NCBI GenBank assembly: GCA_016763695.1
Contig: JAESTH010000220.1
Coordinates: 1-44,710, forward strand
Source: Alcanivoracaceae bacterium
GTDB lineage: Bacteria; Pseudomonadota; Gammaproteobacteria; Xanthomonadales; Marinicellaceae
DNA: 44,710 bases
Direction of reading: 5' to 3'
Shown here in pieces: positions 14,315-24,164 of this stretch. The notes beneath the pieces are model-generated. The model was given only the letters and a program-made list of their open reading frames with translations. It did not search any database and was not told the origin of the DNA. Position 1 is the stretch's first letter, and every line of letters starts with the position of its first letter. The position numbers were made by a program, and so were the translations under genes.

Positions 14315-17114
14315 AAATTCTGATTTCACCTGGACCTTCAATATTATCAACACATCGCCCACACAATTCTGGATGCTCAGAGTTAGACCCAACATCTTGC
14401 CGCTTATGCCAACATCTGACACATTTCTCACCAGAGGCAACCTGTGCTAACACATAAACAGACCCTACTTCTAAGTGACACTCAACAGCCGTATCAGGTT
14501 TTTCAGTCATTGGCAAAAATTGAGCAGCTGAAGTAATAAGGACAAATCTTAACTCTTCATTTATTCTGTTAAGCCTTTGATAAACATCATCATCCAAATA
14601 AATAGCTACAGCAGCATCCAGTGAAGAACCAATTTCCCCTTTGATACGCATTTGCTCTAATAATTTTGAATTGGCATTGCGAATTTCTCTGACTACATCC
14701 CAATCCTTATCGCCCCAATCGCTGTTAGTTTGAACTTGAGGGATTTCATACCATTGTTCAAACAAAATATTTTCGTCATTACCTATCAAACGCCAAATTT
14801 CATCAGCTGTATAAGTCATAATTGGAGCCATCCAACGAATCATTGCCTGCAAAATATGATGCATGGCCGTTTGCGCTGAAGCACGTGCATTGGAGTCTGT
14901 TTTGGCAGTATATAATCTATCTTTTAATACATCCAAATAAAATGCTCCCATATCCTGAGAACAAAAGGAACTCATTTTTTGATAGATGTTATGGAATTGA
15001 TAATTTTTAAAATCATCAACAATCTCATTCTGTAATTGCCCAGCTCTTTGAATAGCCCACTGATCGAGTAAAGTGCAATCCTCAACATTCAACAATTGGC
15101 TTGAAGCATCAAAGCCATTTAAGTTGCCTATTAAAAATCTGGCAGTCTTACGAATTCGGCGATAGCCATCAGCTACACGTTTCATGATTTCATCAGAAAT
15201 GGTGATTTCTTTCGAATAATCTGCCGATGCCACCCATAAACGTAATATATCAGCACCATAAGTATCAATAATTTGTTTGGGGGATATAACATTACCTAAA
15301 GATTTTGACATTTTTTTGCCATTTTTATCAACCACAAAACCATGAGTTAAAACTTGCTTATAGGGCGCATGTTCGTTAATGGCAACACCTGTTAATAAAG
15401 ATGAATGAAACCAACCACGGTGTTGATCTGAACCTTCTAAATATAAATCTGCTGGTTCAGTTAAATAATCTCTTGCAGATAATACCGCAAAATGACTCAC
15501 ACCAGAATCAAACCAAACATCTAATACATCAGTGGTCTTATCATAATTATCAGCATCAGCTATTAACTCACTGGCATCCGTATCAAACCATGCGTCTATG
15601 CCTGACTTTTCAACTAACAGAGCCACTTTTTCCATGGTATCCAACGTATCTGGATGTAATTCACCTGTTTCTTTATGGGTAAATAAAGTGATTGGCACTC
15701 CCCAGGTTCTCTGTCGGGAAATACACCATTCTGGTCGATTTTCAATCATGGAATAAATACGACTCTCACCCCATTCAGGCACCCATTTAACATTGCGGAT
15801 TTCCGCCAATGCATTGGCTCGTAACGCTTGTTTATCCATGCTCACAAACCATTGTGGTGTGGTTCTAAATGCTGTGGGTGTTTTATGTCTCCAACAATGA
15901 GGGTAAGAATGCTCTATTTTTTCAAAATACAACAAAACTTTATTTTCTTCTAATAATTCAACTATTGTGGTATTGGCTTTCCAAACATGCTGTCCAGCAA
16001 ATAAAGGAGTACTTGGTAGATACACGCCATTTCCACCAACAGGGTTATCAACTTCCAAATGATATTGCTTACCTACATTGAAATCATCGACACCATGGCC
16101 TGGAGCCGTATGCACTGCACCAGTACCAGCTTCTACAGTCACATGATCACCTAAAATCACAGGAACTTTTCTGCCATCGTAAAAGGGGTGTTGCAACTGT
16201 AATCCTTCCAGCTTATCACCTGTTACTGTTGCCACAACTTCTGGATCAAAACCATACTTGGCACAGACATCATTCACTAATTCTGCTGCGATAACCAATA
16301 AATAGTTGCTGTGACCTTTTATTAATGAATATTCCAATTCTGCATTTAAAGAAACTGCCTGAGATGCAGGCAGAGTCCAGGGGGTGGTTGTCCATATTGG
16401 AACAGCTACATTTTGTTCTATATCATCAATACCATAAGCCTTAAATAGTTTAACCGAATCAATAACCGCATAAGCGACATCAATAGCGGGGGATACCTTA
16501 TCCTGATATTCAATTTCAGCCTCCGCTAACGCCGACCCACAATCAAAACACCAATTGACAGGCTTAACGCCCTTTTCAACATGACCATTTTCTACAATTT
16601 TAGATAAAGCACGAATCATATCGGCTTCATATTTAAAATCTTTGGTTAAATACGGGTTATCCCATTCACCAATAACACCTAAGCGTTTAAACTCTGTTTT
16701 TTGGATTTCAACTTGTCTGGTTGCATATTCTCTACATTTTTGACGGAAAGTTTTGGCATCAATCTTCTGACCTACCTTACCATGCTTCTTCTCAACCTGA
16801 ATTTCAATTGGCAAGCCATGGCAGTCCCAACCTGGCACATATGGCGCACTAAAGCCTGATATCAACTTGGATTTAACAATGATATCTTTTAATATTTTAT
16901 TAATAGCGTGTCCAATGTGTAAAGAACCATTAGCATAGGGAGGTCCATCATGTAAAATAAATTGCGGCCTGTCTTTTGTTGCTTGCTGGATTTTATGATA
17001 TAATTTCTCTTCGTCACATTTTTTCAGCCAAACTGGTTCTTTTTGTGCCAAGCCTGCTTTCATTGAAAACTTGGTTTTAGGCAGGTTTAGTGTTTCTTTA
17101 TAATTATTGCTCAC
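14307..17114 (-). CDS. ileS: Isoleucyl-tRNA synthetase
   Basis: IleRS charges tRNA-Ile. The 935-residue product is a type I bacterial IleRS. It has HIGH within PPYANGSLHIGHAINKILKD, WDCHGLPIE, editing-domain motifs TTTPWTLPASQAV and VHTAPGHGVDDF, and WFDSGVSHFAV. KMSKS is within KNGKKMSKSLGNVISP, and the C-terminal zinc finger is CVRCWHKRQDVG...ELCGRCVDNI. The ORF-track start is 11 codons upstream. The GTG at 17114 is preferred because GGAG lies seven bases before it and SNNYKETLNLPKT matches the usual N-terminus (E. coli MSDYKSTLNLP). It is 16 bp after ribF. Confidence 0.97.
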   Translation of the reverse strand: MSNNYKETLNLPKTKFSMKAGLAQKEPVWLKKCDEEKLYHKIQQATKDRPQFILHDGPPYANGSLHIGHAINKILKDIIVKSKLISGFSAPYVPGWDCHGLPIEIQVEKKHGKVGQKIDAKTFRQKCREYATRQVEIQKTEFKRLGVIGEWDNPYLTKDFKYEADMIRALSKIVENGHVEKGVKPVNWCFDCGSALAEAEIEYQDKVSPAIDVAYAVIDSVKLFKAYGIDDIEQNVAVPIWTTTPWTLPASQAVSLNAELEYSLIKGHSNYLLVIAAELVNDVCAKYGFDPEVVATVTGDKLEGLQLQHPFYDGRKVPVILGDHVTVEAGTGAVHTAPGHGVDDFNVGKQYHLEVDNPVGGNGVYLPSTPLFAGQHVWKANTTIVELLEENKVLLYFEKIEHSYPHCWRHKTPTAFRTTPQWFVSMDKQALRANALAEIRNVKWVPEWGESRIYSMIENRPEWCISRQRTWGVPITLFTHKETGELHPDTLDTMEKVALLVEKSGIDAWFDTDASELIADADNYDKTTDVLDVWFDSGVSHFAVLSARDYLTEPADLYLEGSDQHRGWFHSSLLTGVAINEHAPYKQVLTHGFVVDKNGKKMSKSLGNVISPKQIIDTYGADILRLWVASADYSKEITISDEIMKRVADGYRRIRKTARFLIGNLNGFDASSQLLNVEDCTLLDQWAIQRAGQLQNEIVDDFKNYQFHNIYQKMSSFCSQDMGAFYLDVLKDRLYTAKTDSNARASAQTAMHHILQAMIRWMAPIMTYTADEIWRLIGNDENILFEQWYEIPQVQTNSDWGDKDWDVVREIRNANSKLLEQMRIKGEIGSSLDAAVAIYLDDDVYQRLNRINEELRFVLITSAAQFLPMTEKPDTAVECHLEVGSVYVLAQVASGEKCVRCWHKRQDVGSNSEHPELCGRCVDNIEGPGEIRIYA

Positions 17115-17130
17115 GCAAAAACTCCATTCA

Positions 17131-18069
17131 TCATTTATTGTTATCAAAAAATAGACGTGTTTTTATCACATCGTCATTAATATGTCTTTTTAATTCGCTT
17201 ATGCTGTCGAATTTTACTTCATTTCTTAATTTATGGTGAAATAAAACTTCAACATTTTGCCCATAAACCTGTTTATTGAAATCCAGAATATGAACTTCCA
17301 GTATATTTGCCACTCCATTAACAGTTGGTCGAGTACCAATACTGGCTGCACCAAGGTATTCTCTATCATCAAAATCAGATTTAAATTTAACCGTAACACA
17401 AAAAACCCCTCTGATTGGTACAAACCGTTTTCCCAGCCTAATATTAATGGTTGGGAAATTCAACTTTCTGCCTAATTGCTGACCTTTGCTGACCTTGCCA
17501 AAAATTGAAAACTTTCGCCCAAGATTAACCTCCGCTGATTTAAATTCATTGTTAGATAAATTTTGCCTAATCTGAGAACTGCTGATTCGCTTGCTTTCAT
17601 TTGAAACCGTAGCAATAGCAGAAACAGAAACTCCCAGAGGTTCACATTGATTTTTCAATGTCTGCAAATTTCCCGCCCTATTTTTCCCAAATTTAAAGTC
17701 ATCGCCAATAATAATATGCTGCGCTTTTAAGCCTTTAATCAGTATCTTGTCAATAAAGTCTTCTGCTGTATATTCTGCAAGGTTTTTATTGAAGTTTAAT
17801 ACACACAGGACATCAACGCCCAATTTTTTAAGCAGATGGTATTTACACTTGAAAGGAGTAAGAATAGCTGTTTTATTGATTCCACTAAAATACTGTGATG
17901 CCAATGGCTGCATGGTTATAACTACCGACTGTAAATTATTTTTATCTGCATAAGCAGCAACCTTTTTAATCAGAACCTGGTGCCCCACATGAACACCATC
18001 AAAGTTGCCAATGGTGACAACAGTGGAGTCAGCCAATGAAGTATATTGTGGGTAGCGAATCAATCTCAA
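17131..18069 (-). CDS. ribF: Bifunctional riboflavin kinase / FAD synthetase
   Basis: RibF phosphorylates riboflavin to FMN and adenylylates it to FAD. The 312-residue product has the N-terminal nucleotidyltransferase motif VVTIGNFDGVHVGHQVLIKK and GDDFKFGKNRAGN, a central SSSQIRQNL, and the C-terminal flavokinase domain GRKLNFPTINI...RGVFCV and EVHILDFNKQVYGQ. The start is a TTG overlapping the murJ stop as TTGA, and the N-terminus MRLIRYPQ matches the family (MRLIRG). It lies in the conserved murJ-ribF-ileS-lspA-ispH operon and is presumably translated by coupling with murJ. Confidence 0.95.
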   Translation of the reverse strand: MRLIRYPQYTSLADSTVVTIGNFDGVHVGHQVLIKKVAAYADKNNLQSVVITMQPLASQYFSGINKTAILTPFKCKYHLLKKLGVDVLCVLNFNKNLAEYTAEDFIDKILIKGLKAQHIIIGDDFKFGKNRAGNLQTLKNQCEPLGVSVSAIATVSNESKRISSSQIRQNLSNNEFKSAEVNLGRKFSIFGKVSKGQQLGRKLNFPTINIRLGKRFVPIRGVFCVTVKFKSDFDDREYLGAASIGTRPTVNGVANILEVHILDFNKQVYGQNVEVLFHHKLRNEVKFDSISELKRHINDDVIKTRLFFDNNK

Positions 18070-19625
18070 TTTAACACCAATAGATTTTTAACCCTAACTT
18101 TCATAAGCATGAGTGATAACAGATAAACCATTAAACCAACAAATATACATAACATCAAATTAGCCGCTCTTGAATACCACAGCAATTCAGACCATTGACC
18201 CAGGTTTATCAACAACAACACAATTGCTAATGCCATAAAAATACTTGCAAGTAAAATCCTTAAAATCATTGACCACTGTAAAACCCCCTCTGGTATAACA
18301 TTTTGCTTCCTTAAGCCCTTATATAACATATATGTTTGCATCCAACCTGAAACAGCACTTGCCAGAGCCAAACCAACATGCAAAGCAAGCACTTCAAAAT
18401 ACCACAGTATAGCGACAAATAAAACATTCAGAAGCATATTTGCAAACAGCGCTATTATCCCCACTTTTACAGGTGTTTTGGTATCTTTGCGAGAATAATA
18501 GGCCGGCAATAAGATCTTATTGATCACAAAAGCAGGCAAAGCCAACATATAAGCCATTAAACTCAAAGCAGTTAACTCACTGGCACTGCTATCAAAAGCA
18601 CTGTACTGGAACAATGTTATTACGACATTGCGTGCCAGAACTGCCAGGCCAATAGCCGCAGGAATAGCAATAAAAAACCCCAAATTTAATGCCCATTGCA
18701 TTGTCTGCATAAACTTCTTTCTGTCATTTTTAGCAAACTGCTGTGACAAGGTCGGCAAAATCACTGTCGAAATAGCAATAGCGAAAACACCTAATGGAAA
18801 CTCAAGCAATCTATCTGAATAATATAAAAAAGTAACACTGCCTGCAATTGGCAACATGGTTGCAATCAAAGTATCCAATAACAAATTGATTTGTGCAACT
18901 GAAGAACCAAATAAAGTCGGCACCATCAATTTCATGACCTTTTTAACCTTACTGTCCTTAAATCCAAATTTAAACTTTGGAAACAAACCCAACTTCATTA
19001 GTGCTGGAATTTGCACAAGCAATTGCAATATCCCCGCTATTAACACGCCTACTGCAAGAGACTTAACTGGTATTGCAAAAGAATCTCTTAAAAAATAAAC
19101 ACTGGCAATAAGCGAAATATTTAATAATATCGGCGTGGCTGCCGGCAATGCAAATTTTTTATGTGAGTTGAGAATACCACCAGCAAAAGCCACCAAAGAA
19201 ATAAGAGGCAGGTAAAACAGTGTATAGCGCAACATCTCCACAGATTCACTAAACACCTCAGGCTACTCAGCTATCCACTTATAAGCAAATAATGACAACA
19301 CTTGCGGTGCGAATATTTCCATTAACATCCACACAATCAAAACCACTGCCAAGAGACTCCCTGCAATCCTGTCAATGAACTGCTTTAACACCTGTTTGGA
19401 TTCAGTTGCTTTAATATCATTTAAAACAGGCACAAATGCTAAGGAAAAAGAACCTTCTGCAAATAACCTTCTCATGAAGTTAGGAATTTTAAAAGCCACA
19501 AGAAAAGCATCCGTCCAGATAGAGGCTCCAAAAAATATAGCCATAACCATATCCCGAATAAAACCAGTTATTCGAGATATTAATGTAAAAATACTAACAA
19601 TTGCAGTTGATTTAAGAAGACTCAT
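18066..19625 (-). pseudogene. murJ: Lipid II flippase MurJ (MviN) interrupted by an in-frame TAG codon
   Basis: MurJ flips lipid II across the inner membrane and is normally essential. The ORF track splits it into 19263-19625 (120 aa, MSLLKSTAIVSIFTLISRITGFIRDMV...FGASIWTDAFLVAFKIPNFMRRLFAEGSFSLAFVPVL) and 18066-19256. Both pieces are in the same frame: KWIAE, then TAG at 19265-19263, then PEVFSESVEMLRYTLFYLP. Together they give a 519-codon gene, close to E. coli MurJ (511 aa), with the usual 14-helix pattern. CAG (Gln) to TAG is a single transition. Apart from this codon the gene looks intact, with no decay. A sequencing error, recent nonsense mutation, readthrough or suppression are all possible. 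Three genes here end in TAG, so TAG is not generally reassigned. Confidence 0.88.
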
Positions 19626-19744
19626 TAAATATTACGTTCAAACATAAACTCAATTTTATGAATAAATGCTCATAAATCCTATGTATTATTGAAAATATGG
19701 CCATTTTAGACAATCAAGCATATTTATTGTAATAATAGCAGCTT

Positions 19745-19770
19745 TTGATATTCAATTTATTGACTATAAT
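19745..19770 (+). promoter_or_regulatory. Candidate rpsT promoter
   Basis: A perfect TATAAT lies at 19765-19770, about 60 bp before the rpsT start, within the 205-bp murJ/rpsT divergent gap. Upstream -35 candidates are poor: ttgata at 19745-19750 leaves only a 14-bp spacer, and ttttga gives 16 bp. This rests on motif reading alone. Confidence 0.35.
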
Positions 19771-19830
19771 AGTAATAAGTGTGAGAATGCGCGGCTTAAT
19801 TTTAATATACCAAAATATTGGAGAAATAAC

Positions 19831-20094
19831 TTGGCTAATTCATCATCTGCAAAAAAACGTGTAAGACAAGCTGCAAAAAGACGCGTACATAACATGGGTA
19901 TTCGTACAGAAGCGAGAACATACATAAAAAATGTCGTTAAGGCAATTGAAGCTGGCGACAAGAAACAGGCACAGGATCTTTATGCAAAAATGATTCCTGT
20001 AGTAGACAAAGTTGTCAACAAAGGCATTTTTCATAAAAATAAAATTGCCAGACATAAAAGCCGTCTTAACAATAAAATAAAAGCAATGGCATAA
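19831..20094 (+). CDS. rpsT: 30S ribosomal protein S20
   Basis: S20 binds 16S rRNA in the small subunit. The 87-residue, lysine/arginine-rich product ANSSSAKKRVRQAAKRRVHNMGIRTEARTYIKNVVKAIEAGDKKQAQ...KGIFHKNKIARHKSRLNNKIKAMA is a full-length S20. The start codon is TTG with GGAGAA seven bases upstream. The E. coli gene also starts with UUG, and that weak start is tied to its autogenous translational control. The gene is divergent from murJ; in Pseudomonas rpsT and mviN run in the same direction, so local orientation differs here. A stem-loop follows the stop. Confidence 0.97.
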   Translation: MANSSSAKKRVRQAAKRRVHNMGIRTEARTYIKNVVKAIEAGDKKQAQDLYAKMIPVVDKVVNKGIFHKNKIARHKSRLNNKIKAMA

Positions 20095-20098
20095 ATTA

Positions 20099-20140
20099 TT
20101 TTACTTGAGTCACCGAATTCGCTTGAGTACTCAAGTAAAA
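20099..20140. terminator. Stem-loop after rpsT (12-bp perfect stem)
   Basis: ttttacttgagt (20099-20110) pairs perfectly with actcaagtaaaa (20129-20140). The spacer itself contains a further palindrome, cttgagtactcaag (20122-20135), so alternative hairpins are possible. No U-tract follows the stem on the plus strand, so an efficient intrinsic terminator is uncertain. It starts five bases after the rpsT stop. Confidence 0.5.
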
Positions 20141-20276
20141 ATAACATATAATCAAATTAATCCCACATTTAATACTAAAAAACAGGTGTTTTTACTCAAA
20201 ACATGAACCTGTTCACACATTTTTAACATTTTTTGTCATATAATTGGATAACAGTCAAATAATTATAAGTTTAAGT

Positions 20277-21590
20277 ATGAAATATAGAGATAAAATATTA
20301 GTCGATCAAATTCAAGTAGGCATGTATATATGCAAACTTGATAGACCTTGGCTTGAAACACCCTTCCCTTTTCAGGGATTTTATCTCCGTACCAAACATG
20401 AAATCAATGAAGTACAAAGATTTTGTGATTTTGTTTACATAGATTGTAAAAAAGGCACTCAAACTTATAAGGAACCAGAAATAAATAGGGCATCACCTCT
20501 TCTGGTCAGGGAAAAAATCAACCAGACAAAATCCAAGCACCTAATAGCATCGGATTTAAGAAAAATTGTTGTTAATATTGGCAAATATGAAGAGCAAACA
20601 AAGCCTTTTAAAAAAGAAATCAACAACGCAAAAGTGTTATTTTCTGATTTGGCACGCTCGATTGAACAGATCAGCTTTAACATAAGAGTAGGCAAACGCT
20701 TAAATATTTCAGAAGCAAAGTCTTTAACTAGATCAGTTGTCATCAGCGTCATAAAAAACCCCAATACCATGATTTGGTTAAGTCAACTTAAAGATAAAGG
20801 TGATTACACTTATAACCATTCATTAAGGTCTAGTATTTTAGCCACTGTTTTTGGTAGACACCTGGGACTTTCTGAGGACGAACTGGTTTCATTGGCAACA
20901 GGCGTTCTACTTGCTGATATTGGTAAAACTAAAATCAATAGAAAATTACTTAATAGTAGCCAAAAACCAAACCAATCTGAAAAGATTTTACTTAAAAGCC
21001 ATGTTGAACTTGGTGTCGAGATGTTAGCCACCGAGAAAAATGTTGATCACTCAACTTTAGTGATAGTAGAAACTCATCACGAAAGATTCAATGGAACAGG
21101 TTACCCTTATGCATTGGTTGGTGCTGAAATTCCATTTTTTGGTCAAATTGCTGGATTGGTTGATGTATTTGATGCAATCACCAGTAAAAAATCATATGGC
21201 AAACAGTTAACACCAGCCCAAGCGATGGATTGGCTATACGGCCAAAGAGATAAGCTATTTTCAGGAAAGCTTATTGATGACTTCATTCAGGCAATTGGAC
21301 TATACCCAGCAGGGACACTGGTGCAATTGACCGATAAATCAATCGGACTGGTTGTATCACATAACCCCGATAAACGTCTTAGACCCGAAGTCTTTCTTTT
21401 AAAAGACAGCAACAGTAAAAATTTAAACTCAACTAAAACAGTTGACCTGTCGAAAAGAGCTTTTTTATCAAAAATTGACAGGCCAATGGTCAGAAAAGCA
21501 ATATTACCAGAACAATTAAATTTAACTGGACACGAGATATCAGAAGCTATACAAAACAACAAAAAAGTAAGAAAAGCTTTATTTGGTTAA
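20277..21590 (+). CDS. HD-GYP domain protein with degenerate active site, DUF3391-like N-terminus
   Basis: The 437-residue product (ATG at 20277 preferred over the TTG at 20244) starts with a DUF3391-like region (ILVDQIQVGMYICKLDRPWLETPFPFQGF...VYIDCKKG) and continues with an HD-GYP domain of the c-di-GMP phosphodiesterase family. The domain retains YNHSLRSSILA, LKSHVELGVEML, the family DVFDAITSKKSY and GYP. The metal-binding HDIGK is ADIGK near residue 213, and HHExxDGxGYP reads HHERFNGTGYP near 267-277. Loss of the HD histidine suggests weak or no hydrolysis. A c-di-GMP sensor role or altered metal site is inference. It is a lone gene between rpsT and thyA with no response-regulator receiver domain. 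Confidence 0.85.
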   Translation: MKYRDKILVDQIQVGMYICKLDRPWLETPFPFQGFYLRTKHEINEVQRFCDFVYIDCKKGTQTYKEPEINRASPLLVREKINQTKSKHLIASDLRKIVVNIGKYEEQTKPFKKEINNAKVLFSDLARSIEQISFNIRVGKRLNISEAKSLTRSVVISVIKNPNTMIWLSQLKDKGDYTYNHSLRSSILATVFGRHLGLSEDELVSLATGVLLADIGKTKINRKLLNSSQKPNQSEKILLKSHVELGVEMLATEKNVDHSTLVIVETHHERFNGTGYPYALVGAEIPFFGQIAGLVDVFDAITSKKSYGKQLTPAQAMDWLYGQRDKLFSGKLIDDFIQAIGLYPAGTLVQLTDKSIGLVVSHNPDKRLRPEVFLLKDSNSKNLNSTKTVDLSKRAFLSKIDRPMVRKAILPEQLNLTGHEISEAIQNNKKVRKALFG

Positions 21591-21667
21591 TATTCTAAAC
21601 CCTCCTTACCACTATCCTAAATAGCTTGATATAATATCGCTTACTTTACAAGCGCACTTTAACATCA

Positions 21668-22462
21668 ATGAGAAACTATCTACAATTATTAGAATTACTT
21701 CTTAATAAAGGCACTACCAAAACAGATCGTACAGGAACTGGTACAAAAAGCCTTTTTGGCCACCAGATGCGCTTTGATCTAGCACAAGGATTCCCCTTAA
21801 TAACAACTAAAAAACTACACCTAAAGTCCATCATACATGAGCTCTTATGGTTTATCTCTGGTGATACTAATATTAAATATTTACAGGATAATGGTGTCAA
21901 AATATGGAATGAATGGGCAGATGAAGATGGCAACCTTGGTCCCGTTTATGGATATCAATGGCGCTCCTGGCCCACTTCTACTGGCAAACATATAGATCAA
22001 ATAAAAAATGTTATTGAACAGATTAAAAACACACCTGACTCCAGACGTATTATTGTCAATGCCTGGAATGTAGGTGAAATTGAAAACATGGCTCTCCCAC
22101 CCTGCCATTGCCTGTTTCAATTTTATGTTGCAGATAACAAACTCTCCTGTCAATTATATCAGCGCAGTGCTGATGTATTTCTAGGCGTACCATTTAATAT
22201 TGCTTCATATGCAATATTAACAATGATGATTGCGCAAGTTTGTCAATTAGAATTAGGTGACTTTGTACACACACTTGGTGATGCACACCTCTACTCCAAT
22301 CATATAGAACAAGCAGAATTACAGATTCAAAGAGATACATACAAACTCCCTCTTATGAAAATCAATCCAGATATTAAGGACTTGTTTACATTCTCATATG
22401 ATGACTTTGAATTGACAAACTACCAATCACACCCACATATAAAAGCAAAAGTTGCCATTTAG
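21668..22462 (+). CDS. thyA: Thymidylate synthase
   Basis: ThyA methylates dUMP to dTMP using methylenetetrahydrofolate. The 264-residue product has exactly the E. coli length. It shows [42 protein letters not shown], the catalytic cysteine in [35 protein letters not shown], and a C-terminus ending KAKVAI. The stop is TAG. The folA gene follows almost directly, and its product regenerates tetrahydrofolate from the dihydrofolate ThyA makes. Confidence 0.98.
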   Translation: MRNYLQLLELLLNKGTTKTDRTGTGTKSLFGHQMRFDLAQGFPLITTKKLHLKSIIHELLWFISGDTNIKYLQDNGVKIWNEWADEDGNLGPVYGYQWRSWPTSTGKHIDQIKNVIEQIKNTPDSRRIIVNAWNVGEIENMALPPCHCLFQFYVADNKLSCQLYQRSADVFLGVPFNIASYAILTMMIAQVCQLELGDFVHTLGDAHLYSNHIEQAELQIQRDTYKLPLMKINPDIKDLFTFSYDDFELTNYQSHPHIKAKVAI

Positions 22463-22475
22463 AAGATCATTTGAC

Positions 22476-22961
22476 ATGTTAAAAAATACTCAATTAACCT
22501 TTATCCTGGCAATGGATGAAAATAAGCTGATTGGAAGCAACAATGATTTACCCTGGAGACTACCAGCAGACTTAAAATATTTCAAAAAGCAAACCCTCAA
22601 CAAAATCATATTAATGGGTAGAAAAACCTGCGAATCACTACCATTTGCCCTTCCCAAAAGAAGAAATATAATTCTAACTAGAAATATTGATTTTTCTAGA
22701 CAAGGCTTTGAAATCATTCATAAAATTGACGACATAAATAGCCTAAAAGGAGAAGTCATGATTATTGGAGGAGCAATGATCTATAAACTATTAATGCCCT
22801 ATGCAACAAAACTACTCATCACTAAAATACATCACGAATTTTCAGGCGACACTCATTTTGAGTGGAACCCGAATGAATGGAAAATGACTGCCAAGATAGA
22901 CAATAAAGCCGATGATACAAACGTTTACAACTACAGCTTTATTGAATATTTACGCAAGTAA
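22476..22961 (+). CDS. folA: Dihydrofolate reductase
   Basis: DHFR reduces dihydrofolate to tetrahydrofolate with NADPH. The 161-residue protein, taken from the ATG at 22476 (MLKNTQLTFILAMDENKLIG), shows SNNDLPWRLPADLKYFKKQTL (the acidic catalytic residue in LPADLKYF), ILMGRKTCESLP, and EVMIIGGAMIYKLLMPYA. These are all standard chromosomal DHFR motifs. The ORF-track TTG start overlaps thyA and adds residues not typical of the family. The ribosome site is weak. The gap of 13 bp after thyA supports one transcript. It converges with the tryptophan dioxygenase gene. Confidence 0.96.
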   Translation: MLKNTQLTFILAMDENKLIGSNNDLPWRLPADLKYFKKQTLNKIILMGRKTCESLPFALPKRRNIILTRNIDFSRQGFEIIHKIDDINSLKGEVMIIGGAMIYKLLMPYATKLLITKIHHEFSGDTHFEWNPNEWKMTAKIDNKADDTNVYNYSFIEYLRK

Positions 22962-22974
22962 TTAACTACCAGCC

Positions 22975-23823
22975 TTATAAATTTGTACGCACATCCAATA
23001 ATTCTGGGAAAAAAGTTAAGTCCAAAGCTTTCTTCAAAAATGAAACACCACTGGAACCACCAGAACCTCTTTTAAAACCAATTATCCTTTCAACCGTCTT
23101 CATATGCCTAAATCGCCACATTTGAAAAGACTGCTCAACATCTACCAACTGCTCACATAAAGCGTATGCATCCCAATTTTTTTCAGTATGTTTATATATA
23201 TCAACAAAAGTAGCCACCAAATCATCATTGAATTTATGTGGTTCAGCCCACTCTCTATTGATACATTCTTCGGGTATGGCATACCCACACTTATGCAAGT
23301 GCTGCAAAAATACATCGTAAATTGAAGGTGAATTTAATATCTCATTTAAATCTTGCCGCGAAGCACTGTCCTCAGGAAACATTTTCAACATATCACTGTT
23401 TTTGTTTCCCAACAAAAACTCCAACATCCTATACTGCACAGATTGGAATCCTGAGGCACTGCCAAACACATCACGAAACTGTACATACTCACTGGGAGTC
23501 AGAGTTTCTAATACTCCCCATTGTTCAAACAACTGCCTCTGCACCTGCTTAACACGTGCCAATATTTTCGAGGCAATATCCAACTGCTCTGCTTCAATGT
23601 TTTTTATTGCTGCCTTGATCTCATGTACGATTAACTTTAGCCACAACTCAGAAACCTGATGTTGAATAATAAACAACATTTCATCATGATGTGGTGGCGA
23701 ACTGAGAGGCACCTGAGCTGACAAAATTTGATCCAGACGCAGATAACCGCCATAATTATCACGTAAGTCCACATCTAATTTTATGCCTTTTTCTAGATTC
23801 CTGAAATTATTGCCTTCTTTCAT
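22975..23823 (-). CDS. kynA: Tryptophan 2,3-dioxygenase
   Basis: TDO is a haem enzyme that opens the indole ring of tryptophan to N-formylkynurenine, the first step of tryptophan breakdown. The 282-residue product shows [45 protein letters not shown], the substrate-binding [11 protein letters not shown] region, [29 protein letters not shown] (proximal histidine region), and [10 protein letters not shown]. It is full-length. AAGG lies before the ATG. kynB and kynU are not in the window. It is divergent from the 2-oxoacid dehydrogenase operon, so both belong to an amino-acid catabolic neighbourhood. Confidence 0.96.
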   Translation of the reverse strand: MKEGNNFRNLEKGIKLDVDLRDNYGGYLRLDQILSAQVPLSSPPHHDEMLFIIQHQVSELWLKLIVHEIKAAIKNIEAEQLDIASKILARVKQVQRQLFEQWGVLETLTPSEYVQFRDVFGSASGFQSVQYRMLEFLLGNKNSDMLKMFPEDSASRQDLNEILNSPSIYDVFLQHLHKCGYAIPEECINREWAEPHKFNDDLVATFVDIYKHTEKNWDAYALCEQLVDVEQSFQMWRFRHMKTVERIIGFKRGSGGSSGVSFLKKALDLTFFPELLDVRTNL

Positions 23824-24164
23824 GCTATATACCTTAAATTTTACCTGAAATTATTATGTTTTTATTCTATAATACATCGCCGTAAATTTACATTCAAAAT
23901 GAATTATTAAAGGCATATTCATAACTTTAGTCAGATGGGATTGAGATGCACATTTAGTTATGAATATACCTTATTACAATTTAATGATTCCTTTTGGGGA
24001 CACCTTGAAAATCTGATTATTAATATTCATGTAAATATCAGATTATCATATTTAACAACAAACCTATTGTGCTTGAAAGTGCAGGAAAAACCATAGCAAC
24101 GGAAAATGCTTAATTTTTTTAAACACATTCATGCAAATATATTAAAAATACTGGAGGAACAAGA
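23824..24164. promoter_or_regulatory. 341-bp divergent control region between kynA and the 2-oxoacid dehydrogenase operon
   Basis: This region holds no credible gene. It has a perfect 12-bp inverted repeat, atattcataact (23915-23926) and agttatgaatat (23956-23967), with a 29-bp spacer. It also has a perfect 8-bp inverted repeat, aatctgat (24010-24017) and atcagatt (24037-24044). The E1 alpha ribosome site ggagg lies just before the GTG at 24165. Such paired dyads could be operators or RNA stems controlling either divergent gene. No riboswitch family was recognised. Confidence 0.4.

Noticed and set aside
18066-19625. General reassignment of TAG as a sense codon
   Set aside because: TAG closes thyA right after the family-typical KAKVAI end, the SLT lipoprotein gene, and the aminotransferase gene (tandem TAG TAA), so TAG is an ordinary stop in this genome.
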